This document shows, piece by piece, positions 25,937 to 34,533 of a stretch of 64,000 nt of DNA; positions within the stretch are counted from its first letter, which is position 1, and every line of letters starts with the position of its first letter. Source of the DNA: Halovulum dunhuangense (lineage in GTDB: Bacteria; Pseudomonadota; Alphaproteobacteria; Rhodobacterales; Rhodobacteraceae). A program made the position numbers and the translations under genes. The stretch lies in assembly GCF_013093415.1 (NCBI RefSeq), contig NZ_JABFBC010000001.1, positions 496,001 to 560,000 on the forward strand, read 5' to 3'. The notes under the pieces were generated by a model. The model had not been told where the DNA came from. It saw only the letters and a list, made by a program, of their open reading frames with translations, and made no database searches.

Positions 25937-26827
25937 TCAGTTATTCCGGCTGATCGCGAATTCCGCCGCAAGGCGAAGGTTCTCAGCCGCAGAGCCGTAG
26001 GGACTCAGAGTGTCACATGCAGTTGACACCAAGTCACGCGCTTTCTTGCGCGCCCCCTCCAGTCCCAGAAGCGAGACGAAGGTGGCCTTGCCGGCGGCCC
26101 CGTCCTTGTGGGTCGCCTTGCCCATGTCGGACGCTTCCGCCGTGACGTCCAGGATGTCGTCCTGGATCTGGAAGGCGAGGCCGAGTTCCGCGGCAAATTT
26201 GACCAGGTTCGAGACGTCCGACTTGCCGAGAATCGCCCCCGCCTCGCAGGACCAGCCGATCAGCGCGCCGGTCTTGAGCGCCTGCAGCTGCGCCACCTGC
26301 TCGAAGTCGAGCGGGGCTGCGGCGGTTTCGGCTGCAATGTCCAGCGCCTGTCCCGCCACCATGCCGCCCGCCCCCGCCGCCTGCGCGAGGCGCAGCATCA
26401 GCCGGGTGCGGATCAGCGGGTCGGGGGCCGTCTGTGGCGCGGCCAGTATCTCGAAGGCCAGCGATTGCAGCGCATCGCCGGCCAGGATCGCGGTTGCCTC
26501 GTCCCACAGCTTGTGCACGGTGGGTTGGCCGCGGCGCATGTCGTCATCGTCCATCGCGGGCAGATCGTCGTGGATCAGCGAATAGGCGTGGATGCACTCG
26601 ACGGCCGCGGCAGCGCGGATTGCCTGCGGCTTTGGAACCCGGAACAGCCCGGCGCTTTCCAGCACCAGAAAGGCGCGCAGGCGCTTGCCACCCGACAGGG
26701 TGCCGTGGCGCATCGCGTCGGCAAGCGGTGTGCCGACCGGTGGCAGCAGCTTGTCCAGCGCCTCCTCGACCGCGGTGGCGGCCTGGCTCAGCGCCGCGTG
26801 GAACTGGAGATCGCGGGCCGTGGCCAT
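25937..26827 (-). CDS. ispA: Short-chain polyprenyl (farnesyl) diphosphate synthase
   Basis: A 296-residue trans-prenyltransferase. The first aspartate-rich motif is [14 protein letters not shown] and the second [15 protein letters not shown] lies near the N-terminus. Residues before the first motif ([11 protein letters not shown]) and the two-residue insertion DDxxxxD fit bacterial FPP synthase. ATG 26827 is preferred to the TTG at 26845, which would overlap xseB. Between its stop and the dxs start lies a small GGGCG/CGCCC hairpin near 25913-25926. Confidence 0.92.
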   Translation of the reverse strand: MATARDLQFHAALSQAATAVEEALDKLLPPVGTPLADAMRHGTLSGGKRLRAFLVLESAGLFRVPKPQAIRAAAAVECIHAYSLIHDDLPAMDDDDMRRGQPTVHKLWDEATAILAGDALQSLAFEILAAPQTAPDPLIRTRLMLRLAQAAGAGGMVAGQALDIAAETAAAPLDFEQVAQLQALKTGALIGWSCEAGAILGKSDVSNLVKFAAELGLAFQIQDDILDVTAEASDMGKATHKDGAAGKATFVSLLGLEGARKKARDLVSTACDTLSPYGSAAENLRLAAEFAISRNN

Positions 26828-26831
26828 CCGC

Positions 26832-27074
26832 TCAGTCCGGATCAACCGGGGTCAGCCCGGTCGCGGCGCCATCGGGGCCACGGGTGATCTGGGCGACCTT
26901 TTCCTCTGCGGCGGCCAGCTTTCTCTCGCAATGCGCCTTGAGCTTCGCGCCGCGTTCGTAAAGCAGGATCGACTGTTCCAGAGGGATGTTCCCGCCTTCC
27001 AGGTCAGAGACGACGGTTTCCAGTTCGGCCAGCGCCTGCTCGAAGCTCATCTTTTCGATCGGCGTGTCGTTCAT
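26832..27074 (-). CDS. xseB: Exodeoxyribonuclease VII small subunit
   Basis: An 80-residue helical protein, the small subunit of ExoVII. The family pattern FEQALAELETVVSDLEGGNI followed by PLEQSILLYERGAKLKAHCE is complete. The gene overlaps the HDAC-like gene by 4 bases and is followed by ispA after 4 bases, the common alphaproteobacterial order with dxs. Confidence 0.93.
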   Translation of the reverse strand: MNDTPIEKMSFEQALAELETVVSDLEGGNIPLEQSILLYERGAKLKAHCERKLAAAEEKVAQITRGPDGAATGLTPVDPD

Positions 27075-28003
27075 TCCCCGCGCTCCATCAGTGTCTCGAC
27101 ATGGGTGGCGGCCGAAGCCGCCAGGGCGTGAAGATCATATCCGCCTTCCAATGTCGAGACGACCCGCCCGGCGGCATGGCGGTCGGCGACATCGCAGATG
27201 GCGTTGGTGACCCAGGCAAAATCCCGTTCCGTCAGCCGCAGGTTGGCAAGCGGATCGTCGCGGTGGGCGTCGAAGCCGGCGGATACGAGAATCATCTCGG
27301 GCGCCGCCGCTTCGAGTGCGGGCAGAACGAAAGTCTCCCAAGCCTGGCGGAAACCGGCGCCATCGGTGCCGGGCAGCAGCGGCACGTTCAGCACGTTGTC
27401 ATGGGCGCCCCGTTCATGCGCGAGTCCGGTGCCGGGATAAAGCGGGCTCTGGTGCGACGAGGCGAAGAAGATCCGTGCGTCGTTCCAGACCAGGTCTTGC
27501 GTGCCGTTGCCGTGATGAACGTCGAAATCGACGATCGCCACCCGCGACAGTCCCCGTTCCAGCGCGTGCCGCGCGCCGATCACGACGGTGCCGAACAGGC
27601 AGAAGCCCATCGCCGTTTCGCGTTCGGCGTGGTGTCCCGGCGGGCGCGTGGCGCAGAAGGCGTTGCGCGCCTCGCCGTCGAGCACCGCATCCACGGCCCG
27701 CACGATGCCGCCGGCCGCCCTGAGCGCCGCCTGCAAGGAGCCGGGCGACAGATGCGTGTCCGCATCGAGCTGGGCAAAGCCGTGCGACGGCACGGCGGCG
27801 CGGATGCGGTCGAGATGGGATTGCGGATGTGCCAGCCGGATCTGCGCGTCGGTGGCAAGCGGCGCCTCTTCGCGCAGGAGCGCGTCGAAGGCCGGATCGG
27901 CAAGCGCCGTGCGCACCGCCTCGAGTCGCGCCACCTGCTCGGGATGCCCCGGCGGCGTCACATGGTGCAGGCAGTCGTCATGGGTCACAAGCAGCGTCGT
28001 CAT
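27071..28003 (-). CDS. Histone deacetylase/acetylpolyamine amidohydrolase family protein
   Basis: A 310-residue zinc amidohydrolase of the arginase-deacetylase fold. The catalytic His pair is in [10 protein letters not shown], zinc ligands in [12 protein letters not shown] and [11 protein letters not shown], and the active-site Tyr in LEGGYDL. Bacterial members deacetylate polyamines or other N-acetyl compounds; the substrate here is unknown. ATG 28003 ([20 protein letters not shown]) is the standard start. First gene of the operon with xseB, ispA and dxs. Confidence 0.88.
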   Translation of the reverse strand: MTTLLVTHDDCLHHVTPPGHPEQVARLEAVRTALADPAFDALLREEAPLATDAQIRLAHPQSHLDRIRAAVPSHGFAQLDADTHLSPGSLQAALRAAGGIVRAVDAVLDGEARNAFCATRPPGHHAERETAMGFCLFGTVVIGARHALERGLSRVAIVDFDVHHGNGTQDLVWNDARIFFASSHQSPLYPGTGLAHERGAHDNVLNVPLLPGTDGAGFRQAWETFVLPALEAAAPEMILVSAGFDAHRDDPLANLRLTERDFAWVTNAICDVADRHAAGRVVSTLEGGYDLHALAASAATHVETLMERGE

Positions 28004-28103
28004 CGAGGCACGGCCTTTCGGTCTGGGGCCGCCATACTGTTGCGAAGCGATGCGGCGTTCAAGCCGAAGCACGCACCGAAGACCCTGGCGCTGCCGACCG
28101 GGT

Positions 28104-28535
28104 TCAGGTCTTGCGGCGGAGCCGGATCACGACGTCCACCTTGCAGATCTCGGCCCCTTCGGGCGCGTCCGGCAGCGCCTCGATCCGGACGCTGTCGGCA
28201 GGGGCGTCGGTCAGGTGGCCGTCATCCTCCCAGAAGAAGTGGGGATGATCGTCGGTGCGGGTGTCGAAATAGGAGCGGCTGCCGTCAACCGTCACCTCGG
28301 TCATCAGCCCCGCCTGACAGAAGGCGCGCAGCGTGTTGTAAACGGTCGCCAGCGACACCCGGTCGCGGCCCCGTGCGGCGGCTTCGTGCAGGCCTTCGGC
28401 GGTGACATGCCGGTTGCGTCCGTCGCCGACAAGCAGCCGGGCGAGCGTCAGGCGCTGTCGCGTGGGCCGCAGCCCCGCGGTCTGCAGCCATTCCGACGCG
28501 CGGCGGCGTTCGATGTCGTCTTCGCGCAATGCCAT
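28104..28535 (-). CDS. irr: Fur-family iron response regulator Irr
   Basis: A 143-residue Fur-family regulator resembling alphaproteobacterial Irr. The winged-helix part is [23 protein letters not shown] and [13 protein letters not shown]; the middle has [12 protein letters not shown], the His-rich segment of Irr. The N-terminal Cys-Pro heme motif of Bradyrhizobium Irr is absent, as in Rhodobacter. ATG 28535 is preferred; the frame stays open to 28625. Divergent from fabA. Irr is known to link heme and iron status, relevant near hemF and bch genes in the same genome. Confidence 0.85.
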   Translation of the reverse strand: MALREDDIERRRASEWLQTAGLRPTRQRLTLARLLVGDGRNRHVTAEGLHEAAARGRDRVSLATVYNTLRAFCQAGLMTEVTVDGSRSYFDTRTDDHPHFFWEDDGHLTDAPADSVRIEALPDAPEGAEICKVDVVIRLRRKT

Positions 28536-28694
28536 GCGGTCCTTGCTCCTGTGCGCGGGCGGGTCCAGTCCCGGTCTGGCGCGCACGTTTCCAGAGTATG
28601 TGCGACCCGCCCCCGGTGCTGTCAAGCTTGCACCCCGCGCGACACGGGTGATAGAGCGTTTCAGAAAGTTACAGAACCACGGAGCACTGCCTTA

Positions 28695-29201
28695 ATGACC
28701 GGACTGCCGACCAGCTTCGACTTCGACGGTCTCATGCGTTGCGCACGCGGAGAGATGTTTGGGCCCGGCAATCCGCAGCTTCCCGCGCCGCCCATGCTGA
28801 TGATGGACCGCATCACCGACATTTCGGCGGATGGCGGAACACACGGCAAGGGCCATGTGGTGGCCGAATTCGACATCCGCCCGGACCTGTGGTTCTTCGA
28901 GTGTCATTTCATCGGCGACCCGGTGATGCCTGGCTGCCTGGGCCTCGATGCCCTGTGGCAGCTGACCGGCTTCAACCTGGGCTGGCGCGGCATGACCGGC
29001 AAGGGCCGGGCGCTGGGCGTCGGAGAGGTTAAGTTCACCGGCATGGTGACGCCGGAGACGAAGCTCGTCACATACGAGGTGGATTTCACCCGCGTCATCG
29101 ACCGCAAGCTGAAGCTGGGCTTGGCCGACGGCGTGATGAAGGCCGATGGCGAAACGATCTACACCACCAAGGACATGAAGGTCGGCCTGTTCACCGAATG
29201 A
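28695..29201 (+). CDS. fabA: 3-Hydroxydecanoyl-ACP dehydratase/isomerase
   Basis: A 168-residue hot-dog fold enzyme that dehydrates beta-hydroxyacyl-ACP and isomerises trans-2- to cis-3-decenoyl-ACP, starting unsaturated fatty acid synthesis. Catalytic His71 ([15 protein letters not shown]) and Asp85 (GLDALWQ) are in place. ATG 28695 follows GGAG. It heads fabA-fabB-fabI. Confidence 0.95.
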   Translation: MTGLPTSFDFDGLMRCARGEMFGPGNPQLPAPPMLMMDRITDISADGGTHGKGHVVAEFDIRPDLWFFECHFIGDPVMPGCLGLDALWQLTGFNLGWRGMTGKGRALGVGEVKFTGMVTPETKLVTYEVDFTRVIDRKLKLGLADGVMKADGETIYTTKDMKVGLFTE

Positions 29202-29260
29202 GTCCGCGCCCGGTCCGCCGATGAACTTCCGGCGAGGAATTTGAAGAAGGGGAGCCGCAC

Positions 29261-30487
29261 ATGCGCCGCGTCGTCATAACCGGGATCGGGATCGTCTCCT
29301 CGATCGGCAACAACGCCGACGAGGTGAAGCTCTCGCTGAAGGAGGGCCGGTCGGGGATCGAATTCGCGCCCGACTATGCCGAACACGGCTTCCGCAGCCA
29401 GGTGCACGGCCGCCCGAAGATCGACATCGCGGAGCATGTCGACAAGCGCGACCTGCGCTTCATGGGTGACGGGGCCGCCTTCAACTTCATCGCCATGCAG
29501 CAGGCGGTCGCCGACAGCGGGCTCGAGCCGAACGAAGTCTCGAACGAGCGCACCGGCCTGGTGATGGGCTCGGGCGGGCCGTCCACAAGGAACTTCTTCC
29601 AGGCGCATCAGATCGTCATCGAGAAGGGCAGCCCAAAGCGGATGGGACCCTTCATGGTCACCCGCTGCATGTCCTCGACCAATTCGGCCTGTCTTGCCAC
29701 GCCGTTCAGGATCAAGGGCGTGAACTACTCGATCACTTCGGCCTGCTCGACCTCGGCCCATTGCATCGGCAACGGAGTCGAGCAGATCCAGTTCGGCAAG
29801 CAGGACATCGTCTTTGCGGGCGGTGGCGAAGAACTGGACTGGACGCTGTCCTGCCTGTTCGACGCCATGGGCGCCATGTCCTCGAAATACAACGACACCC
29901 CCGAGACGGCCAGCCGCGCCTATGACGAGACGCGCGACGGCTTCGTGATCGCCGGCGGCGGCGGGGTCGTGGTGCTCGAGGAATACGAGCGCGCCAAGGC
30001 CCGCGGTGCGAAGATCTACGCCGAGGTGACAGGATACGGGGCCACATCGGACGGCTACGACATGGTTGCCCCCTCGGGCGAGGGCGGCGAGCGGGCGATG
30101 CGGCTTGCCATGTCCACGCTGGGCGAGCGCAAGGTCAGCTACATCAACTCGCACGGCACCTCGACCCCGGTCGGTGACATCTCTGAGGTGGAGGCGATCC
30201 GCCGCATCTTCGGAAAGGGGACGACCCCGCCGGTCAGCTCGACCAAGTCGCTGACCGGGCATTCCCTGGGCGCGACCGGCGTGCAGGAGGCGATTTATTC
30301 GCTGCTGATGTTGCAGGACGATTTCATCACAGCCAGCGCGAACATCACAAAGCTCGACCCGGCGCTGGAACCGGGCGAGGTCGTGACAGAGCGCATCGAC
30401 AACGCCGGTCTCGATACGGTCCTGTCCAACAGCTTCGGCTTCGGTGGCACCAACGCGACGCTGGCGCTGTCCCGAGTACAGGACTGA
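29261..30487 (+). CDS. fabB: 3-Oxoacyl-ACP synthase I
   Basis: A 408-residue ketosynthase elongating cis-3-decenoyl-ACP and other acyl-ACPs. Active-site Cys162 ([14 protein letters not shown]), and His in [11 protein letters not shown] and in [12 protein letters not shown] form the Cys-His-His triad. AAGGGGAG precedes the ATG. It is 59 bases after fabA and 5 bases before fabI. Confidence 0.95.
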   Translation: MRRVVITGIGIVSSIGNNADEVKLSLKEGRSGIEFAPDYAEHGFRSQVHGRPKIDIAEHVDKRDLRFMGDGAAFNFIAMQQAVADSGLEPNEVSNERTGLVMGSGGPSTRNFFQAHQIVIEKGSPKRMGPFMVTRCMSSTNSACLATPFRIKGVNYSITSACSTSAHCIGNGVEQIQFGKQDIVFAGGGEELDWTLSCLFDAMGAMSSKYNDTPETASRAYDETRDGFVIAGGGGVVVLEEYERAKARGAKIYAEVTGYGATSDGYDMVAPSGEGGERAMRLAMSTLGERKVSYINSHGTSTPVGDISEVEAIRRIFGKGTTPPVSSTKSLTGHSLGATGVQEAIYSLLMLQDDFITASANITKLDPALEPGEVVTERIDNAGLDTVLSNSFGFGGTNATLALSRVQD

Positions 30488-30492
30488 CCCGG

Positions 30493-31281
30493 ATGCCTGA
30501 ACTCATGAAGGGCAAGCGCGGACTGGTGATGGGCGTTGCCAACGAGAAGTCCATTGCCTGGGGCATTGCCAAGGCGCTGCATGCCGAGGGGGCGGAACTG
30601 GCCTTCACCTACCAGGGCGATGCCTTTGGCCAGCGGGTGCAGCCGCTGGCGGCAAGCCTGGGGGCGGAACTGGTGCTGCCCGCGGATGTGCAGGACGGAG
30701 CATCGCTCGATGCGGTGTTCTCGACGCTGGCCGAGAAATGGGGCCGGGTGGACTTCCTCGTCCATGCCATCGCGTTTTCCGACAAGACCGAGCTTTCCGG
30801 CCGCTTCGTCAACACGAGCCGGAAGAACTTCCTGAACTCGCTCGACATTTCCTGCTATTCGCTGGTGGACCTGACGCGCCGGGTGGCGCCGCTGATGAAG
30901 AATGGCGGGTCGGTCGTGACGCTGACATACCTGGGTGCGCAGCGGGTGACGCCCAACTACAACGTGATGGGCGTGGCCAAGGCGGCGCTGGAATGCGCGG
31001 TGCGCTACCTGGCGAACGACCTCGGCCCGGACGGTATCCGCGTGAACGCGATCAGCCCGGGCCCGATGCGCACGCTCGCGGGCGCGGCGATCGGTGGCGC
31101 GCGCAAGGTGTTCCGCAATTCCGAGATGAACGCGCCCCTGCGCGGCAATGCCACGCTCGAGGCGGTGGGCGGAACGGCTGTCTATCTTTTGTCGGATCAC
31201 GGAGCCTGCACCACGGGCGAGGTGATCTTCGTCGATGGCGGTTTCCACGTCACCGGCATGCCGCAGGTCGAGAACCTGTAG
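30493..31281 (+). CDS. fabI: Enoyl-ACP reductase (NADH)
   Basis: A 262-residue short-chain dehydrogenase that reduces enoyl-ACP. The nucleotide region is KGKRGLVMGVANEKSIAWGI and the catalytic Tyr-x6-Lys is in YNVMGVAKAALE. Other marks are HAIAFSDK and SPGPMRTLAGAAIGG. It closes the fatty acid operon with fabA and fabB. Confidence 0.95.
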   Translation: MPELMKGKRGLVMGVANEKSIAWGIAKALHAEGAELAFTYQGDAFGQRVQPLAASLGAELVLPADVQDGASLDAVFSTLAEKWGRVDFLVHAIAFSDKTELSGRFVNTSRKNFLNSLDISCYSLVDLTRRVAPLMKNGGSVVTLTYLGAQRVTPNYNVMGVAKAALECAVRYLANDLGPDGIRVNAISPGPMRTLAGAAIGGARKVFRNSEMNAPLRGNATLEAVGGTAVYLLSDHGACTTGEVIFVDGGFHVTGMPQVENL

Positions 31282-31316
31282 GACTTGGGGTAGCTGCCCG
31301 GATCGGAGGAAAGCGC

Positions 31317-32006
31317 ATGACCATCCGTGCCTGCGTGTTCGATGCCTATGGAACGCTGTTCGACGTGACCGCAGCCGCGAGGCGGGCCGCCGGAGAGCCG
31401 GGACAGGAGCGTCTGGCCGAAGCCTGGCCGCGGCTGGCCGAGATCTGGCGCGCGAAACAGCTTGGCTACACCTGGCTGCGGGCCGTGACCGGCGCGCATG
31501 CCGATTTCTGGCAGGTCACGGGCGAGGCACTTGATTTCGCCCTGGAAGCGGTTGGGCTGCACGGGGATGCAGTGCTGCGCGACCGGCTGATGATGCTCTA
31601 CCGCACGCTCGACCCCTATCCCGAGGTGCCGGCCATGCTGGCCGCGTTGAAGCGGGCGGGCTTCGCGACCGCGATCCTGTCGAACGGGGCACCTGAAATG
31701 CTGGCGGCCGCGGTCGAGAGCGCCGGGATCGGCGACCGGCTGGACGATGTGCTGAGCGTGGAAAGCGTCGGTGTGTTCAAGCCGCATCGCTCTGTCTACG
31801 AGCTGGTCGGCGCCCGCTTCGGAACCACGCCGCGCGATGTGCTGTTCGTCTCCTCGAACGGGTGGGATGCGGCGGCGGGGGCGGGCTACGGCTTTCGCAC
31901 CGCCTGGGTGAACCGCGCGGGCGACCCGATGGACCGGTTGCCCTGGCGACCCGAGACGGTGCTTCCCGACCTTTCCGGCATACCCGACCTGGCGGCCAGG
32001 CTCTGA
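31317..32006 (+). CDS. Haloacid dehalogenase, type II
   Basis: A 229-residue HAD enzyme of the (S)-2-haloacid dehalogenase group: motif I CVFDAYGTLFD, Thr/Ser motif AILSNGAPEM, Lys motif FKPHRSVYE and motif IV SSNGWDAAAGAGYG. This matches true L-2-haloacid dehalogenases more closely than the HAD gene at 12642. GGAGGAAAGCGC precedes the ATG. It overlaps the following hydrolase by one base. Confidence 0.87.
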   Translation: MTIRACVFDAYGTLFDVTAAARRAAGEPGQERLAEAWPRLAEIWRAKQLGYTWLRAVTGAHADFWQVTGEALDFALEAVGLHGDAVLRDRLMMLYRTLDPYPEVPAMLAALKRAGFATAILSNGAPEMLAAAVESAGIGDRLDDVLSVESVGVFKPHRSVYELVGARFGTTPRDVLFVSSNGWDAAAGAGYGFRTAWVNRAGDPMDRLPWRPETVLPDLSGIPDLAARL

Positions 32007-32833
32007 TGCAGCGCTTCACCACCTCGGACGGGCTGTCGCTTGCCTTTCAGGTGTCGGGCGAGGGCCTGCCGCTTCTGTGCCTGCCGGGGCTGACGCGCAA
32101 CCACCACGATTTCGACGATCTGCGCGCAGTGCTGCCCGAGGGGCTGCGCATGATCGCGCTGACCAGCCGCGGACGGGAGCCTTCGGATTTCGCGCCGGAC
32201 CCGATGAGCTATGACATCCCGACCGAGGCGCGGGACGCGTTGGAACTGCTGGACCATCTGGGCATCGCTCGGGCGGTGATCCTGGGTACCTCGCGCGGGG
32301 GGCTGATCGCCATGGTGATTGCGGCGCTGGCCCCGCAGCGGCTGTCGGGCGTGCTGCTGAACGACATCGGCCCCGAGATCGACGCGGACGGGCTTTCGCG
32401 GATCATGGACTATCTGGGCCGCCGGCCGGCCGCGCGCGACATGGACGCGCTGGCCGTGAAACTGGCCGAGACGATGGGCGCGGGCTTTCCCGATTTCGAT
32501 GCTGCCATGTGGGACAGGCTTGCCCGCCGCTGGTACCGCGAGGATGCGGAAGGCATTGCGCTTCGCTACGACCCGCGCCTGCGCGACGCGGTTCTTGCCA
32601 AGGGGGCCGCGCCCGATCTGTGGCCGCTTTTCGATGCGCTGGCGGGCATCCCGCTGGCCGTGCTGCGGGGACAGCATTCCGACCTGCTGCGCGCGGACAC
32701 GCTAAGGCAGATGCAGGCGCGCCGCCCCGATCTGATTGCCGCCACGGTGCCCGGCCGTGGGCATGTCCCCCTGCTGGACGAGGCGGAAAGCCTGGCCGTC
32801 CTTAACACCTTGGTCGAAAGGGTCCGCACATGA
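32006..32833 (+). CDS. Alpha/beta-fold hydrolase
   Basis: A 275-residue alpha/beta hydrolase. The nucleophile elbow is LGTSRGGLIA, the oxyanion region PLLCLPGLTRNHHDF, and the late His is in GRGHVPLLDE. The acid is likely the Asp in GQHSDLL. Substrate unknown. It begins inside the dehalogenase stop (TGATG) and overlaps the dehydratase start by 4 bases, so the three form a tightly coupled set. Confidence 0.85.
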   Translation: MQRFTTSDGLSLAFQVSGEGLPLLCLPGLTRNHHDFDDLRAVLPEGLRMIALTSRGREPSDFAPDPMSYDIPTEARDALELLDHLGIARAVILGTSRGGLIAMVIAALAPQRLSGVLLNDIGPEIDADGLSRIMDYLGRRPAARDMDALAVKLAETMGAGFPDFDAAMWDRLARRWYREDAEGIALRYDPRLRDAVLAKGAAPDLWPLFDALAGIPLAVLRGQHSDLLRADTLRQMQARRPDLIAATVPGRGHVPLLDEAESLAVLNTLVERVRT

Positions 32834-33804
32834 GCGACTTCACCATGATCCTCGAAGCCGACCGCCGGCTTGGCCCGGTGGTCCGGCGCACGCCGCTTCT
32901 GTCCTCGCCTTTCCTCGACGAGATCGCGGGCAAGCGCGTGCTGGTCAAGGCGGAGTGCCTTCAGCACACCGGATCCTTCAAGTTCCGCGGCGGCTATTCG
33001 GCCGTCAGCGCGCTGGACCCCGAGATCCGGTCGCGGGGCGTGCTGGCCTATTCCTCGGGCAACCACGCGCAGGGGGTCGCACGCGCGGCGCAGATGCACG
33101 GGGTGCCCGCGGTCATCATCATGCCCTCGGACGCGCCGGCGCTGAAGATCGCGAATACCCGCGCCATGGGGGCGGAGGTCGTGCTCTACGACCGCGCCGG
33201 CGAAAGCCGCGAGGAGATCGGCAACACGCTTGCGCGGGATCGCGGGCTGACGCTGATCAAGCCTTACGACGAGCCGCAAGTCATCGCCGGACAGGGCACC
33301 TGCGGGCTGGAAATCGCGGCCCAGGCCATCGAGGAAGGCGTGCGGGATGCCGATGTGCTGGTCTGCTGCGGTGGCGGCGGGCTCAGTTCCGGCATTGCAC
33401 TGGCGCTGGAAGCCGATGCGCCGGGCCTGCGCGTGCGCACCTGCGAGCCCGAGGGCTTCGACGACACCGCGCGCAGCCTGGCGAGCGGCAGCCGGCAGTC
33501 CAACGCGGCCGCGACCGGGTCGATCTGCGACGCGATCCTGACGCCTTCGCCCGGAGAGATCACCTTTCCGATCCTCAAGCGGCTGGCCGGGCCGGGGCTG
33601 GCGGTCAGCGATGCGGAGTGCCGCCGCGCGATGGCGCTGGCCTTCCTGCGGCTGAAGATCGTGGTCGAGCCTGGCGGCGCGGCGGCGCTGGCCGCGGCGC
33701 TGTTCCGGCCCGATCAGATCCCGGGGGACACCGTGATCGCGGTGGCCACGGGGGGCAACGTGGATCCCGCCCTGTTCGCCGACGTGCTGGCGAACGATCT
33801 CTGA
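32830..33804 (+). CDS. PLP-dependent threonine/serine dehydratase family enzyme
   Basis: A 324-residue fold-type II PLP enzyme. The PLP Lys is in GSFKFRGGYSA, the substrate loop is SSGNHAQGVA, and the phosphate loop is CCGGGGLSSGI. It lacks the C-terminal ACT regulatory domain of biosynthetic IlvA, so it is a catabolic-type dehydratase, serine racemase or hydroxyaspartate dehydratase relative. Function within the group is open. The stop lies within a perfect 14-base palindrome. Confidence 0.82.
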   Translation: MSDFTMILEADRRLGPVVRRTPLLSSPFLDEIAGKRVLVKAECLQHTGSFKFRGGYSAVSALDPEIRSRGVLAYSSGNHAQGVARAAQMHGVPAVIIMPSDAPALKIANTRAMGAEVVLYDRAGESREEIGNTLARDRGLTLIKPYDEPQVIAGQGTCGLEIAAQAIEEGVRDADVLVCCGGGGLSSGIALALEADAPGLRVRTCEPEGFDDTARSLASGSRQSNAAATGSICDAILTPSPGEITFPILKRLAGPGLAVSDAECRRAMALAFLRLKIVVEPGGAAALAAALFRPDQIPGDTVIAVATGGNVDPALFADVLANDL

Positions 33805-33814
33805 AACGTTTCAG
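33801..33814. repeat. Perfect 14-base palindrome at dehydratase stop
   Basis: CTGAAACGTTTCAG is fully self-complementary and includes the stop codon of the dehydratase gene. It shares the GAAAC/GTTTC half-site with palindromes at 34426 and 34458. Confidence 0.5.
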
Positions 33815-33841
33815 GGCGGCAGCCTGTGATGGCCGCCGCCC
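33814..33841. terminator. Hairpin between convergent genes
   Basis: GGGCGGC (33814-33820) and GCCGCCC (33835-33841) pair around a 14-base loop between the dehydratase and the small exported protein, which converge here. No clear T-run. Confidence 0.45.
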
Positions 33842-33880
33842 CGTTCATCCCTTGCGGGACGGGTGTTCCGCTTGCGCGGA

Positions 33881-34144
33881 TCAGTCTTCGTTGGCCTCGA
33901 AGAAAGCCTGCGCCGCGCGCGAGGTCTCGGTGCCGGCATTGGTGTCGACCGACAGGATCGCCTCGATCTGGCGCTGCTGCACGCTGGTCGCCTCGTCGCT
34001 GTTGATGACGGCGAAGATCTGCGCCTTCTGGGTCGCGGTCAGCGCGTCGGCATCGTAGGTGGCCAGCGGCGTCGAGAAGGTGTTCGCAAAGGCGGCACCA
34101 GCGGTCAGGGTCAGGGCGGCGGCAGTGATAAGAGCGCGTTTCAT
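33881..34144 (-). CDS. Small exported protein of unknown function
   Basis: An 87-residue protein with a Sec signal (MKRALITAAALTLTAGAAFA) followed by a mature part of about 67 residues rich in Ala, Thr, Gln and Asp (for example NTFSTPLATYDADALTATQK). No Cys and no recognised domain. GGAG with good spacing precedes the ATG. It is monocistronic between two GC hairpins, with an unusually AT-rich 389-base upstream region. Likely periplasmic. I do not recognise the family. Confidence 0.75.
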   Translation of the reverse strand: MKRALITAAALTLTAGAAFANTFSTPLATYDADALTATQKAQIFAVINSDEATSVQQRQIEAILSVDTNAGTETSRAAQAFFEANED

Positions 34145-34209
34145 GTTGAAACTCCTTTGAGTGATTGTTTCGCGTTTTTTCCGTTTTTCGCCAGTTGCGG
34201 CGACACGGC

Positions 34210-34236
34210 TGATATCTACCCGGAGCCAGCTAACTT
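34210..34236 (-). promoter_or_regulatory. Possible promoter of the small exported protein gene
   Basis: On the minus strand TTGAAG and TAGATA are separated by about 15 bases, roughly 70-95 bases upstream of the ATG at 34144. The spacing is short for a housekeeping promoter, so this is tentative. Confidence 0.25.
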
Positions 34237-34274
34237 CAACTCACGAACCGGGACACGGCCAATCACACAGCCTT

Positions 34275-34317
34275 GAAACAGGTTGCCCCTTGACAGAACT
34301 GGGCAACGGATTGTTTC
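34275..34317. repeat. Nested inverted repeat in the 34145-34533 gap
   Basis: TTGCCC (34283-34288) pairs with GGGCAA (34301-34306), and outside it GAAAC (34275-34279) with GTTTC (34313-34317). It could be an operator or an RNA hairpin. The rest of this 389-base gene-free gap contains two further palindromes, a hairpin, and no ORF that I would support. Confidence 0.4.
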
Positions 34318-34425
34318 GCAGTAAACATTAAGTATCTGAAATCGTTGCGTCAACTTCGGCGCGCATGTCGCCGTTCCGTGATCCCCGGCGGTCCGGATCT
34401 CACGCGGCCGCGACTGCCGGGCCGG

Positions 34426-34436
34426 GTTTCCGAAAC
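34426..34436. repeat. GTTTCCGAAAC palindrome, copy 1
   Basis: An 11-base palindrome with a central C. The identical sequence occurs again 32 bases to the right. Confidence 0.5.
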
Positions 34437-34457
34437 TTGGCGCTTTGATGACGGATC

Positions 34458-34468
34458 GTTTCCGAAAC
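34458..34468. repeat. GTTTCCGAAAC palindrome, copy 2
   Basis: Same 11-base palindrome as at 34426-34436, start-to-start distance 32 bases, about three helical turns, as expected for a pair of operator half-complexes on one DNA face. Confidence 0.5.
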
Positions 34469-34500
34469 GGAAAACGGTGATTTTTGCGCCTCCGGGGGCC

Positions 34501-34523
34501 GCGGGGGCCGTGAAAGCCCCCGC
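34501..34523 (-). terminator. Hairpin after acyl-CoA synthetase
   Basis: GCGGGGGC (34501-34508) and GCCCCCGC (34516-34523) form an 8-bp stem with a 7-base loop, 10 bases beyond the stop of the acyl-CoA synthetase on the minus strand. Confidence 0.6.
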
Positions 34524-34533
34524 GTTTCGGGCG

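Noticed and set aside
29225-29250. Third copy of the 39-bp repeat upstream of fabB
   Set aside because: CCGGCGAGGAATTTGAAGAA is only loosely similar, lacks the hairpin, and is explained by the fabB ribosome site region.
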